64,000 nt of DNA, taken from assembly GCA_002794785.1 (NCBI GenBank), contig NBBA01000017.1, positions 496,001 to 560,000 of the forward strand. Reading direction: 5' to 3'. The notes beneath the pieces were generated by a model. That model saw only the letters and a program-made list of their open reading frames with translations. It had not been told where the DNA came from and ran no database searches. Source of the DNA: Coniferiporia sulphurascens. Its lineage: Eukaryota; Basidiomycota; Agaricomycetes; Hymenochaetales; Hymenochaetaceae. Below are positions 1-11,058 of the stretch, piece by piece. The position numbers were made by a program, and so were the translations under genes. Every line of letters begins with the position of its first letter. Position 1 is the first letter of the stretch.

Positions 1-2059
1 AGCTTCGCGAAGCGATGGAAGACTCACTCGTTTCCAGAGTGTATGAACTTGTTAGAGTCCTCAAACGCGCTCTCTGAATTGAGTGGGAAGAAAGGAGAAT
101 GAGCTTCCATTACTTGCGCGGCTATGACCCCGGAAGATAGACTTTACCTATGGTGAAAATTGAGGGGTATCCGGCCTTGCTCCACGATGCGCTATTCACA
201 CGGAAACATGAGGTGTTAGTCGACCCATTCAATACACTGCGTCCACAAGACATACTGGTCGCTGCATGCATATCCGCACTTGGTCTCAACATATGGAATG
301 TCTAGGTACTTCGTCACGAGCTGCTTGTTGAATTCAGTAAGGCTAGAATGGAAACACGTCAGAAAGTGCGGTGGCAGGCAAGTGACAAGCGCGACGCACG
401 CCTTGTTCGTGAAGTCCGTGATAACCCCAACAGACTCTTTGGTTCCCCTCTTGACCCAAGCGGTCATGTCGAACTGTGCAAAGATTCGGTCAGACAGAGC
501 ACGCGATAAACACGAGACTTTGCGTACTTGACTCATGGCAAGGACATTCACGCCCCTTGATTCATAATCACGAGCGACAGCCTGAGATCCGAGCAGACCT
601 CCTTCCTGAAATTAAGAATTAGCAGGCCAAATCTTCAAGAACTCAGGGCCATGCGTGGGGCCACGCTCGGCCTCGGCACAGCACGAAATTGCCCATGCCG
701 TACGTACCTCAGCAGAGTAAAAGTGGAATTCAACTGTGCGCTTCGGCGAGAATCCTGCCGAGATAAGCCCACGATAAGCCTCGAGGATGGTCGTGGTTCC
801 GGATCCGTCGTCATCGGCGCCTGGACGAAAAAAAGGTGGAGCGAGGCGCAAGGCAAAGAATGGAAGTAAGTGAGAATGTTTGTGAAACGAAAGAGCCTTT
901 CGTACCCGGCGCAGGCAGGAATGGCCAAGCGTGCGTGCTAGGCGTTAAGAATGCCGAGTCAGTCGGGACGTAAGGTCCGCAAAAACTGATTCAAGAAAAG
1001 AAGGGGTGGGGTTCGCACCTGTCCTGGTGGGCGCCCACGACGATCACTTCATCTTCGGAAGTCGTCCCGCTAATTTTCACCACCTTGAGGAAGGTTTTAA
1101 GCTTGGGCCGAAACGCCGGAAGAGAAGTACTCACGATGGAACTTTGGTCCCACGCATGGGGGAATTCCGTAATGCTAATTCGCTCACGCAAAGATTCACT
1201 CGCCGAAGATGCGGTTATCTGTAAAGGGTCGCGGTGAATAATTTACTCCATGAATCAGAATGAGCGCTGTAAGACCTCGTTTATTCTTGAAAGAAGCCAC
1301 AGTTGACTCTGTCTTCCAGTCTAGGCGGAGAAGGTTTATGCCCGCGCACTTATAACGTGTGATACACGCAACGCTCACCTCACTGCGGTAGTCTAGATGT
1401 ACAATTTTTTCTCGGGTGAGTAAGGGAGCTTCCAATGAGTTTATTCAATTTGCGTACACCGCGTCCTGAAACTCGAGAAGATCTTCAGGTTTTGATACAT
1501 ATTCTCAGTAGAGAGCGTCCCGATGACCGATTGGACTTCCTTGGTTGCATTCGGAGCAGGGAACGACGCTACAGCATCACGAACACGTATGAGCTGATCC
1601 GACCCGGTTACATTGGAGCGTGAACGTACATTGTGCCACGGTACGGAGGTGCGCGTATGATCCCAGGTCAGCGGTGTCAGTTCTGCATCGTGTCGGCGGA
1701 AATATGTATCAATCAGCACGTTGCAAGGAAAAGACAGCTGGGGCCCATTACACATCAAGGAACTTGACGCCCTGGGCCTTGAGCTCGATCTAAATTACGG
1801 AAATGAGAATGGCACACGGCGGAGCATGGGCCGAAGATACCTTGTCGAATTCGGTAAGGACCACTGGGGGTTCGGAAGGCCCCAGCTGAACGAGGCGCTT
1901 CTCAGCCAGGTCAAGGCTGTAGTCGGGATAAGCCCGATAGACTTGCTCAAAGCCGACGCGCCGAGCACCAGCACTGTCTACGAGGTCATCCAGAACTACT
2001 TGTGAAGCACTAACGACAGCGACGAGGCTGAGCAGAGCAGCTGTGCGGGCGAGCTTCAT
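1..2059 (-). CDS. Secreted M28-family zinc aminopeptidase (leucine aminopeptidase type), 3' end beyond the window
   Basis: Co-catalytic zinc exopeptidase that removes N-terminal residues from peptides outside the cell. The protein opens at ATG 2059 with a signal peptide ([19 protein letters not shown]). A propeptide-like region follows, then the M28 metal-site motifs in order: GAHQD (near 1010-1035), PGADDDGSG (near 820), FHFYSAE (near 740) and CGYACSDHASW. The last motif appears only when the intron of about 195-266 is removed (GAC CA|gtatgt...tag|C GCA TCG TGG), which supports that join. A further exon reads [14 protein letters not shown] and stops at a donor near position 27, so the final exon(s) lie off the left edge. 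There are at least seven introns. The class assignment is firm; substrate preference is inferred from the family. It is divergent from the uL11m gene, with starts 199 bp apart. Confidence 0.9.
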
Positions 2060-2257
2060 GGTGACGGTTCAACGTAGAGAGGGGAGTAGTAAGTAGCACC
2101 GCTGAGCGACGAGAACCAATCCGATATGGGCAACTGTGCCGCCGATCATCACGTGAGTGAACGTCACTTTTGTCACGCTCGCGACGTCGCTGCGGCTCTA
2201 CCAGTGTGCCGCCGTTCTGCTCAGGTTTTTGCTTCACTCGGTCTCTGGCTAGTCATC
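2060..2257. promoter_or_regulatory. Divergent intergenic region between aminopeptidase and uL11m genes
   Basis: 198 bp separate the two start codons, so this stretch must hold both core promoters or they overlap the genes. I see no clear TATA box. This is inferred from gene orientation only. Confidence 0.4.
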
Positions 2258-2764
2258 ATGTCCAAGATATTCCAGGCGCGAGCGCAGGTCGTCGTAAGCA
2301 ACCAGTTGACCGCTCTCCGAGAAAACTCCCTAACACATATGTCTACAAAAACACAGCGCATCACGATCCAGGCAGGAAAAGCTGCGCCTACACCCCCGGT
2401 CGGCCCAGCACTCGGTGCGCGTGGTGTGAAATCGATGGATTTCTGCAAGGAATTTAATGCACGCACCGCACACATCGAGCCGGGCGTGCCTGTTCCGACC
2501 CTCATTACAGTTCAACCTGACCGTTCGTTCACTTTTATCACGAAGACACCCCTGACCACCTACCTCATCAAGAAGGTGGCTGGCATCGAGAAGGGGAGTG
2601 GCAAGCCTGGCCTCGATATCATTGGCACGATCAGCCTTAAACATGTGTATGAAATTGCGAAAATCAAGGCGACGGACGACCACATGAAGCATCTGCCTCT
2701 CGAGTCGATTGCGAGCACTGTCGTCGGCACTGCGCGGACCCTTGGCATCCAGGTTGTGCCGTGA
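2258..2764 (+). CDS. MRPL11: Mitochondrial large-subunit ribosomal protein uL11m
   Basis: Component of the L7/L12 stalk base (GTPase-associated centre) of the mitochondrial ribosome. The conserved L11 N-domain motif is explicit: AGKAAPTPPVGPALG, then FCKEFNART and PGVPVPTLITVQPDRSFTF. The C-terminal rRNA-binding half ends with ARTLGIQVVP. ATG 2258 is chosen because removing 2294-2356 (GTAAGC donor, CTAAC branch-like site, ACACAG acceptor) joins a short N-terminus, MSKIFQARAQVV, directly to RITIQAGK, as in yeast Mrpl19. The 63-nt intron is a multiple of three with no in-frame stop, so unspliced RNA is also open. An in-frame ATG at 2339 lies inside that intron. The spliced protein is about 147 aa, close to family length. 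It has no long cleavable presequence. Confidence 0.93.
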   Translation: MSKIFQARAQVVVSNQLTALRENSLTHMSTKTQRITIQAGKAAPTPPVGPALGARGVKSMDFCKEFNARTAHIEPGVPVPTLITVQPDRSFTFITKTPLTTYLIKKVAGIEKGSGKPGLDIIGTISLKHVYEIAKIKATDDHMKHLPLESIASTVVGTARTLGIQVVP

Positions 2765-4213
2765 CATACAGTGCATGGGGGATCCGGCCTGACTAGTGTG
2801 CGTCCTTGCTGCGTGTTGCAGGTGCAGGCCCAGAAAGTACTAACATTTTCTCCGCAAGAATAATACCGCCCGTCGGTGTTGTCTCTAGCCCCGTCAGAAG
2901 ATCGACGTTCACATCCCAACTGTATCTAGACAAGTTTATACATGGAGCTTTCTAATTCTCGGATGCCTGCGTGAAAGAAAAAAAAAGTTGATCGGAGAAG
3001 CACGGATGGTGGTGATTACGTGACGGTGGACGGGCCTCTTGAAAGCAGATAGGGTTGTGATTGCGCTGGACAAGGAGCTGGCTGGCGGCAAGAAGTGAGC
3101 TCCAAGTAGAGAAATCGGCCGCGACTAAGTGCAGTCTCCATAGTGCGGATACCTGTACTACCTTGAAGGACAATGGCGCTCGTCCACCGTATTTCCCAAC
3201 AAGGAAGCTTCGGACCTACAGTACGGTTCGTCCGTCGAAGCGCTTCAACCGGTCGCACTCTGCCTTTGTACTATCACCTTCGTTCGCAAACAGCAGCAGC
3301 GAAGCAGGCACGAAGATGGCGCCCATTGTTGTCCGCTCTCTCCTCGTCGCTAGCTGTACCGGTCTGCCCACTCTCGCATACACTCAATACGCTTCGCTAC
3401 ACTGCCAAGCAGGCGCTAATCTTCATGGAAAGCTGCAACATCACTTGCCTAACCAGTCGATCCGCTGCGCTTCCCGGTCCCCGTCCGAACCGATCCAAGC
3501 ACACCCTTGTCTCCTTGGCTTTTTTGGCGACAATCGTAACTTTGGCCTATGCTCTTCCGTCGCCGCTTCTCGTTTGATTTTTCTATCGTCGCTAGCTTTA
3601 ATTCTGATCTTGTTTATCCGTTTATGCGTCGGAGACAAGGTCTGTCCCCCTTCACCTCGCTCAATGGGGTGGCCACCATCACCATACGCGGTCTTTCTTT
3701 TTTTCTTTCTGAACACTGTGCAGAACCCACAGGCCATACCTTGATGGCGCAAAGCGCCTCTTTCTTGCTCAGAAGCCCGCCATATCCGTCGTTCTTCTGA
3801 TGCTGAGTCGATTTGGCCTATGCTGGACACTCTCGGATCGCTCCGTCCCACATCTACGCATCCCATTCGCGCATGGTTTTTCCAATGAATGGGCCACCGG
3901 CGCACCGGCGCGTTGCGTTCCCCAAAGGCTCGTGTACACGTTCACGACCTTGTTGAGGAGTCATTCTATCGACCGATCGGAACTTTACTACACGTTGCAG
4001 ATGGCGCGGAGACAGGAAGGGAAAACCCGCAAGGTGCTCCAAAAAAAAGTCAGAAACCCCAGTTAACAGATTACGAATGGGCCTCCAGGAAAACTATAAG
4101 AAGGGTTCAACGACGGTGGGCTTTTCCCCTCAACAGACTCTTCGTCTAATCGCCAGCTACTTACTCCCAACTCCCCTCCTAGACCCTCCTCTTCGACCCA
4201 GCAGTCATCCCAT
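2765..4213. other. Intergenic stretch without a well-supported gene
   Basis: About 1.4 kb between uL11m and the DUF6593 gene. Several open frames exist on both strands, but none matches a family I recognise. The part near 4000-4210 is probably the promoter and 5' leader of the downstream DUF6593 gene. One open frame (3173-3577) is listed separately at low confidence. Confidence 0.5.
3173..3577 (+). CDS. Doubtful small ORF with a C-terminal hydrophobic segment
   Basis: ATG-initiated 134-codon open frame. The N-terminus is basic and Ser-rich (MALVHRISQQGSFG...VRRSAST). A hydrophobic stretch near the end (LVSLAFLATIVTLAYAL) could be one membrane span. No family is recognised. Unlike its neighbours it would be intronless, and overlapping frames on both strands are nearly as long. 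It may be a real small membrane protein or chance. Confidence 0.2.
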   Translation: MALVHRISQQGSFGPTVRFVRRSASTGRTLPLYYHLRSQTAAAKQARRWRPLLSALSSSLAVPVCPLSHTLNTLRYTAKQALIFMESCNITCLTSRSAALPGPRPNRSKHTLVSLAFLATIVTLAYALPSPLLV

Positions 4214-5094
4214 ATGCAGGCCTTCAACGCCAACGGTGGTACCGACAAACTCTGCTGGACGTCAGATGACCCCCGCGAGTCTATGATTTTCGGTCCCTGG
4301 GGCCCCTTCTACCGTTTCGCGGTAAGCACGGCTCGCGTCCACCGTATCCGCGGTCTTCTCTGACCATTCCTCGAACTCAGCATGACTTCAACCGTGGTAT
4401 TACCGAATGCTTCCGCACGTCCCGCGGAGACAAGGAGGACCGGGTCGCCCGCTTCGAATGGGGTATGAACGGAGGTCTAGGTCGTGTCATGATAGGAAAG
4501 GTACTTTCAACCACTCGCCGTCGTACAACCAGAGCTCTCATCCCCGTTTGTTCCAATTATACAGACTAGTGTTCCTATGATCGATCTCAGCAAGCCTTAC
4601 TCTGGTAACCCCGTACGCGTCTGACCCCACTTATCACGGGATTTGTTGTGCTTATGTCGAACTATTGTAGGCCTACAGAACTTGCATTGGTCCAGACGGC
4701 CTCCAGTACAGATGGGCGCCTAGCGCGAACGGTGTTGACATAGTGGTGAGTCAACAACACAGCGTGTTGATTACGTAGTGACTAATAGCCCGCTCTGCTC
4801 TCGGTCCATCTCGCCAACAGCTCCAGGACCCTTATAACAGCACTGTCGCCTGCCTGCACCCGGTCCGCCCGACGCGTTATCCGGTAGGCACAGTACACTA
4901 CGAGTTTTACTTCTACAAAAATGCCAACGGAGGCGCTGTAAGTTGTCTCTCTTGTTGCTTCGCTCTGCAGTTTTTTCAAATTCATGAACTCCCCACTTAC
5001 TCCCGCTTCTGCCGCACAGCTCCTTCCACCCGTTATGGACACCGCCGTGATAACCGCTATGCTCTACCGATACTGTTCCGCATACGGCCTGTAA
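4214..5094 (+). CDS. DUF6593-family protein (copy 1)
   Basis: Small protein of a family expanded in mushroom-forming fungi; function unknown. Starting at ATG 4214 the exons join cleanly: 4214 to about 4320, about 4381-4500, 4565-4612, 4671-4745, 4821-4937 and 5020-5094. Each intron starts GT and ends AG. Recognisable family blocks are VARFEWGM (first beta-strand unit), then GPDGLQYRWAP, VACLHPVRPTRYPVGTVHYE and the C-terminal PPVMDTAVITAMLYRY. No signal peptide or membrane span is evident. A second family member lies on the other strand at 15772-16615. The family call rests on motif order recognised by eye. Confidence 0.8.
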
Positions 5095-5543
5095 AACGAG
5101 GGGAGCCGATCGTGTTCAAGCTTTCGGCCGGTGGGCTTGCCAAATTTATGCATCCGCGTATACTATTGTCCTTTTTTTATCCCGTTTTATGTGTAAGAGT
5201 AAGGAAGCATCACTCCCCCTTTTTAATTGTTGTCCGTTTCTGTGTACTTAAGCCCGGTCGTCGCCATCTCTGTGCTAACGCCGGGAAAGATTTCGTCTAT
5301 TCTGACTCGCCGAACTCGCCCTTCGGACGAAGCTGTTGTCTCCTGCGCCTGCTAGGTCATGTACAAAGTGTTCAAAATCTTATAAAAGTCGTATTTTTTT
5401 CTTCTGTCTATGGCATACGCGTGGTCTTGCATCAAAAAGCTGTTCTTCCTCCTGATTTACAGCGGTATTCTTGTAATACAACTCCAGGCACCCCTCGATG
5501 TGCCTAGCACTCACGCGCTACAACAAGAACTACGACTTAAGTA
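5095..5543. other. 3' intergenic region between convergent genes
   Basis: About 450 bp between the stops of the DUF6593 gene (+) and the AhpD-like gene (-). It holds the 3' UTRs. I see no separate gene. Confidence 0.5.
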
Positions 5544-7127
5544 CTACAGCTTCGCCTCCGGAGGTCCCCGCGCGACGTCGTAAATCCGATCGACGCTCCG
5601 GACGACCCACTCTGTGCCCTCATCGCTGCTGAGCCAGCGGTCCTCCGCGCTGAGGTCTGGCTCGGTGCGGGCCTTGAGCAGCCCGAAGACGTGGCTCGTG
5701 AGCTGCGGCCCGACGCGCGTCTCTGCGCGGAGGCATGCTGTGCCGACGACCGAGCCCAGCGTGCGGCTGAGGTCGCCCTGCTCCCCTGTGGGCGCGGAGG
5801 GGTAGTCGAACGGCGCGAGCACGATGCCGTATGCCTGGATGATGAAGGCTGGAGGGCCGGAGCGGATGGCGGGCAGTGGGCAGGGGAAGCGTGTGTATGG
5901 GCGCGTGAGGGGTAGGCGCGAAGCACAGGTTGTCGTCCGATGCGGGAGCACGGACCCAGCGGTGGGGACACAGCGATTCGGTGATCGCGATTCAGGATTA
6001 GCATCCGCCGCCGCATCAGTCGATGATCGGCGCGAACCGTGAGTGGGGAGTAAACAGCATTGGGCGACGAAGCACCCGGGGAATTAAGAATGTATAAGGG
6101 GCGAGAAAGGAAGGGCGAGAAGGGGGGGAGGGGATAGGGACAATGTCGTAAAAAGGGGGCGTAGTCCCCAAAGGTAGAAGGCGCGATTCAAGAACACAGA
6201 GGTATCCATAAGCAGTAACGTAAAGGTGGGCCAACGCGAAGGGAGTAAACGGGAGTTCGGACCAATTGGCGGACAGGGGTAATTCGTTAGGGAGGAGATC
6301 GGTAGAAGACACAGGACCGTTGTACGCACTAATGAAGTCGGGGTGGTACGACCCGAGCTTGTTGTAAAGCTTTTCCGCATGCGGCTCGTATATGCTCTTC
6401 CATAGTGCTTGCCCGCGACCGACGTAGCTCTCGGCGTTGCTAGGCGTGACAATCCTGTATCGGAGTATTAGAAAATCGGACCAGGAACATTGAAGGGTGC
6501 ATTGAATGTATAGAATTGAAGCGAGAAAGGAATTAACCTATGAGACTCTTTTCTTAGTCCGTTGTTGACGTCGTCCTCGAACGCTTCGGTCATCGACGCC
6601 AGAGACAAAATTGTCTAATACAGCGCGTCAAACGACATTGTTAAAAATATATTCTAGACTTTGATTTCACAGGAGCAGTGGAAGCCGAGCTCACCCGCGG
6701 TACACCGACAAAAATGCTGCTCTTGAGCGCCGCCTCACGCATCTTGGCTGCGACATTGACGCACACGCCGTACGCCGCGCGGGTCTCAGGCGTGCTCGCC
6801 TCCGTGCGCGTCGCGAATCGGTACAGATCGCCTACAGCCGCGGGGGTGTTTGCCGTCAAGAGCGTGCATGTCTGTCTCGCAAACGCGCGAGTTTCGGCGT
6901 ACCAGATAAGTGGAGGAATGCAGAAATCAATAGGCCATGCAGGAACACCAGAAGGCACGTGGGCGCACCGATAAGACGAGCCAGCCGTTCTCCGCGCCAT
7001 GCTGCTGCGCCTCCGAACGAGTATGGCGGAGGACGCTGTTGAGTTTGTGTACGGGAGGGCTTGCGAACGCGTGCGGATTGCGCTGTGCGAGTAGCTGCTT
7101 GATCGCTGGGGGCAAGTGCTTGACCAT
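5544..7127 (-). CDS. AhpD/carboxymuconolactone-decarboxylase-like protein with C-terminal PTS1
   Basis: Helical AhpD-like fold protein, probably peroxisomal. ATG 7127 begins MVKHLPPAIKQLLAQ. Exon 1 (7127-6969) joins in phase to exon 2 at 6871 (TLLTANTPAAVGDLYRFAT). Later exons give ILSLASMTEAFEDDV, SYVGRGQALWKSIYEPH, YNKLGSYHPDF and finally FIIQAYGIVLAPFDYP and LGSVVGTACLRAE, then DEGTEWVVRSVD. The protein ends EAKL, and AKL fits the PTS1 consensus [SAC][KRH][LM]. Yeast Pxp2 is a known peroxisomal matrix protein with this fold. The classic AhpD CxxC redox pair is not visible. The intron before the last exon is long for this genome (about 6340 to 5855); it contains open frames on the coding strand, but the conserved family sequence continues directly across it (HPDFI-FIIQAYG), so I treat it as intron. 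The catalytic role is unknown. Confidence 0.85.
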
Positions 7128-7575
7128 TTCTGACCCGCCGAGCAGAGTTACTGTTCAAGATGCAGAAGCGGCAGTCATGATTTCGCATCAACATTTTGGT
7201 CTATTCCCATGCTAATTCGGCAGAAATCAAGAGCCTTCTGTTACCGCAAGGGAACATAGTGCGTATCCCCCCTCGAAAAACCATTTTCACAACAAAATCA
7301 ATTTGTTATTTACAACACATCCGAGACCATAAACAAGCCATAAGGCGCGCAGCGTACGAACCAATCCGAGACGAAACACTACTGCAGTAAACACCGACTG
7401 CTACGCGCTGCGAGAAGTACTAGTGGTGATCATAAATCCGCCCTTCCACAGGTCGGACGGCATGAAAGTAAGGTTGAGAGGAGATGAGGGTATACAGGGA
7501 CCTCATTGTGATTGGATGGACACGTCCTCCGCACGCAAGAGTCCAGAGGCATTAGCATAAAAGTCACGCAATCCT
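7128..7575. other. Intergenic spacer between tandem minus-strand genes
   Basis: About 450 bp holding the 3' end of the GH128 transcript and the promoter of the AhpD-like gene. No gene or distinctive repeat is seen. Confidence 0.5.
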
Positions 7576-8953
7576 CTAGAGGGTCAGGTTGATGATGGCA
7601 GAGCCAAGCGTCGTTGGCGTGCCATCACTGTTCATGAGCTGATCAAGGGTGTTAACGCCCTGCATGTCAGTCATGAAGCCGAAGGGGAAGTAGGCGACGA
7701 CGTTGCTGTTGCCTTCCATATAGTTGATGATGTCTGTGTAGAACGACCAGACCTGGCTCTCGCTGCATTGCTGACCGTTGTTCTCATTCGCTGTGTCGTA
7801 GTTCTAGTGCGAGAAAGTGAGTATTACTCAAACGATAATACCGAGAGAACGGTAAACAAACCTCGCAAGCAAACTCGGTAACCCACATAGGCAAGTTGAA
7901 GGTGCTGGACCAGAGCTCAATGTACGTCTGCATCTCAGAAGCCGAAGTGCCGTAGTAGTGAAGAGGGATGCCGGAAATCTTTGGTTGATAGTCAGCCAAT
8001 GAGCGTCAGAATAGACACAAAAAAACGCTTAACATACGTGGCAACCCGTGCACTGCTGCATGAATTGCTGCACCCACGTCAGACCGTCCGGGTTAGAAGA
8101 CGTCACCGGAGCAAGAAGCGTATAGCCCTCATCAACGAGTGGCTCAAGATATTGCTTCCAGATGCTGACTGCAGTGCCAACATCCATGTTGGCTTGACCC
8201 GCTTCGTTGACCCTGATGATCAATCAGTCAGAAGCCAGCCTCAGAATGACGATAGAGAAAAGACGTACTCGTTGAAGCCCAGAGCAATGTGCGCGTAGCC
8301 TGCGGTAACGGTGCTCTTGAACGCCGAAAGTTTGTCGGAAGCGTCACCCCAGAGCATGGGCATGCACGTGAGACCTAAGCTAGCCGCTTCGCTCGGGCAC
8401 TGTTCCGACCAGGTGTATATGCTAAAATAGGAAATAGGAAAGTCAAGACATGTCGGAAAGCGCTTGGCGATCAGAAAAAAGGCAGTCGCCAATTTTCTTC
8501 TATGATTGCCACGTACTACTTAACGTTGTTCGTAACGAAGTTCTTCAAAGTATCCGTGTTTCCATTGGCCCACGCAAGACCAACCTTCCCGCTGCCACTG
8601 TTGGTGGCAACCTCGGTGCTCGCCGGTGCGTGCGAAGAAGTCTGGGAAGCCGCCTTGGACGAGGCCTTGGAGGAAGAGGAACTGACGGGAGCCGGGGAAG
8701 ACGTCGGAGTCCATGCCGGAGTAGAGCTCGCGGAAGACGTGCTGGTCGGAATGTCAGTCGAGGACCTGGCCTTGCAGCGCTGGCTAGTCGACCGCTTGCG
8801 CTTTGCGATGCCGTCGTGACCATGAGCACGCTTCACTTTGGCCATGCCATGGTGATCGTTAGAGAGGGCGTTAACGGGGGACACGCCAAGGTTGCAGACG
8901 AGGATTGCGAGGGAAGAGAGAGCGAAGAGGTTTATCAGTTTGCCGAACGCCAT
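7576..8953 (-). CDS. Secreted GH128 (Asl1-like) glycoside hydrolase
   Basis: Probable beta-1,3-glucanase acting on fungal cell-wall or storage glucan. ATG 8953 opens a signal-anchor or signal peptide (KLINLFALSSLAILVCNLG). A basic stretch with dibasic sites follows (KRAHGHDGIAKRKR), then a Ser/Thr/Ala-rich linker of about 70 residues. The catalytic domain starts KVGLAWANGNTDTLKNF. Five exons join in phase. The first junction restores Y-I-Y-T-W (TA|gtacgt...tag|C ATA TAC). Catalytic-type glutamates sit in AHIALGFNE and MWVTEFACE, as in GH128. Other family blocks are LTCMPMLWG, YLEPLVDEGYTLLAP and GIPLHYYG. The C-terminus ends GSAIINLTL. The dibasic sites suggest Kex2-type processing (inference). 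Confidence 0.9.
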
Positions 8954-9574
8954 TGGGACGAGTGTGGATGCGGGCGAGCAAGGTATATGTAGGGCGAGTC
9001 GGCGGCGAAGGAGGGGGTGTAAAAGGAGAGTGGTGCAAACGAGCGTCCGAACCGGATGACTAGCGCAAAGGAGAGAGGCAAAGAGAGGAGTGGAGGAGAG
9101 GAGGGAATGGAGGGTCTAAAAAACAAACAATATGTGACAATATTGTCACTTTGCGCTCTTAAGCGACGGGGACCGCGTGACGACGGAGTTCAAAATCACG
9201 CTCTCTTGGAAGCTGTCTGGACCTTCTAATCCGGGGGTGCATATTCTTACTTAATCACAGGTATTAATGCCCTCAACAGCATGTGTGCGCCCAAAATACA
9301 CGATTTACCGACACGTACTGTCTACTAACGCAAGCTTCGAGGCTTAAAGTAGTAAAGATGAGGTGTACTTGAGCGTAATTATGTGGAGGCCGTTAGCAAC
9401 CAATATCATTAGTATTAATATGCGATGTTTGTTCCTGCATCGGCTGTGCAGGCGGCCATAAGTAGCGCTGACGCGAAAATCCACCCTTTCTCTTCAACCA
9501 TTCAAGTTGCTTCAAGAAACCGGTTCATCAAGCTCATCACCTCAGTACAACCCCCCATCTCCCCTCAACTCGCC
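8954..9574. promoter_or_regulatory. Divergent intergenic region between GH128 and RRM genes
   Basis: About 620 bp shared upstream region. It is purine-rich near 9060-9125, with an AT-rich patch at 9120-9150 and another at 9400-9425 just upstream of the RRM gene. Promoter function is inferred from gene orientation. Confidence 0.4.
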
Positions 9575-10785
9575 ATGGCCGAACAGTCCGTCCCCACCGT
9601 ATCCGCAGACGGCGTGCCTCCGGCAGAGGTCCAAGAGAAACTCGTTGAGGAGTCGCCTGGCATCAAGGTGATCACGACACGACGCGTCCACGTTTTTCTT
9701 TCGTTGCTCATCCCTCCCTTCTTCCTCTCTTTCCTTGCAGGTCTTTGCAGGCAACCTCGACTACTCTGTCACCGATGAAGATCTCAAAGGTTTCTTTGCA
9801 GCCATCGAGTCTGACATGTACGTTCTTTCACCCGTCTGTCTTACGTACTCCGCCTCATGAAAGCGCGCCTTCCCCACAGTCTCTCCTGCCAGGTAATACT
9901 GCGTGGGACACGTTCCGCCGGCTATGGCTTCGTTGCCGTTGCCACCGAAGAGGCTGCTCAGAAGGCTATTGATGCCCTCAACGGCCAGGATCTCCAGGGG
10001 CGCAAGGCCATTGTCGAGCTGGCCAAGCCCGCTGAAGAGAAGGAGAAGGAGAGGAGCGAGAAGAAATCCAAGAGGAGGACCAGCCGTCGTGGTGCTAAGG
10101 CTGTCCCAGGCGAAGTCACTGAAGCCGAAGCTAATGGCGAGGCTGAGAAGCCCGCGACGACCAATGATGCAGAGGGTGGGGAGGCCAAACTCAAGAAGAA
10201 GAAAAAGAGGAATGTTGTACGTACCGCGCTGCTCCGCTGTGATTATTTACAGTGTCTAAATACCGGTATGCGCAGCGCAAGCTCAAGAACAAGACCAAGG
10301 ACACAGCCGCGCCGACCGAAAACGGGGTGGCTGCGGAGGAAGGTGATGGGACGGCTACGCCTGAGGGAGAGAAAAAGAAGTCCCCCAAGCCGAAGCGCAC
10401 GCCGAAGCCGCGCCGCCCGGCTGGTGAAGAGCCTACGGGCGAGCAGTCCAAGACAACGCTTTTTGTCGCGAACCTGCCGTTTACGCTTGATGATGCGGGG
10501 CTCGGCAAAGTCTTTTCCGACGAAGGTTTCATGGTCGTCTCTGCGCGTGTCGTGCGCCGGCGCTGGGGTCACCCGAGGAGGAGCAAGGGCTATGGCTTCG
10601 TTGATGTTGGTGATGAGACGTCGCAGTTGAAGGCGATTGAGGTGCTCCAGGGCAAGGAGCTTGAGGGCGGCAGGCAGATTGCTGTTAAGGTTGCTGTAGA
10701 CGCCGCCCACGAGGATGGTAGTGACGCTGAAAAGGCCGCGGAGGGAGAACAAGTCGAGGCTGCTGTCTCGGCGGAGGTCGCGTAG
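9575..10785 (+). CDS. Two-RRM RNA-binding protein with basic linker
   Basis: Probable nuclear RNA-binding protein. ATG 9575 (MAEQSVPTVSADG) leads into RRM1, split by two introns: RNP2-like VFAGNLDYSVTDEDLKGFF, then RNP1-like SAGYGFVAVATEEAAQKAI. The junction GAC AT|gtacgt...acag|T CTC gives D-I-L-S-C-Q. A highly charged linker follows, with Lys/Arg runs (EKEKERSEKKSKRR; KKKKKR) that resemble nuclear-localisation signals. RRM2 has RNP2 TLFVANLPF and RNP1 SKGYGFVDV. The acidic tail ends EAAVSAEVA. The exact splice after the KKKKKRNV segment (near 10218-10275) has two in-frame solutions. The arrangement resembles fungal Rnp24-like proteins; the function is not assigned further. Confidence 0.88.
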
Positions 10786-11058
10786 TCCGCGCCCAGCACA
10801 CCCTACCCCGTTTCCAGTCCGACTTTCTCCCCGTGCATTCGATTCCAAATGATAGTTCCGCCGCTAGTACTGTTTTCGCCCTCGTGGGCCTTGTTCCTCA
10901 GACTCACTATTAATTCGCGTGTTCGTAGCTGGTGTCCGAACAAAAAAACCACTATGCTCATTTACATCAGCGAAGCCAAGTGCATACGTATTACTATTAA
11001 CCTTTGAGGAGAGGAATACACGTGCTTTCTGTGTCATACTGGCTCTTGACGCGCCACC

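Noticed and set aside
3061..3744. 227-codon open frame on the plus strand
   Set aside because: No ATG-supported domain, overlaps another open frame of similar quality (3173-3577) and ends in low-complexity Phe/Leu/Arg sequence.
6016..6312. Open frame inside the long intron of the AhpD-like gene
   Set aside because: The conserved family sequence runs directly from HPDFI to FIIQAYG when this part is removed, so it is treated as intron.
8450..8992. Open frame of 180 codons opposite the GH128 first exon
   Set aside because: Mirror of a GC-rich Ser/Thr linker; the GH128 reading has a signal peptide, catalytic domain and spliced continuity.
10243..10848. Minus-strand open frame of 201 codons over the RRM gene
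   Set aside because: Antisense shadow of the RRM2 exon; no domain of its own.
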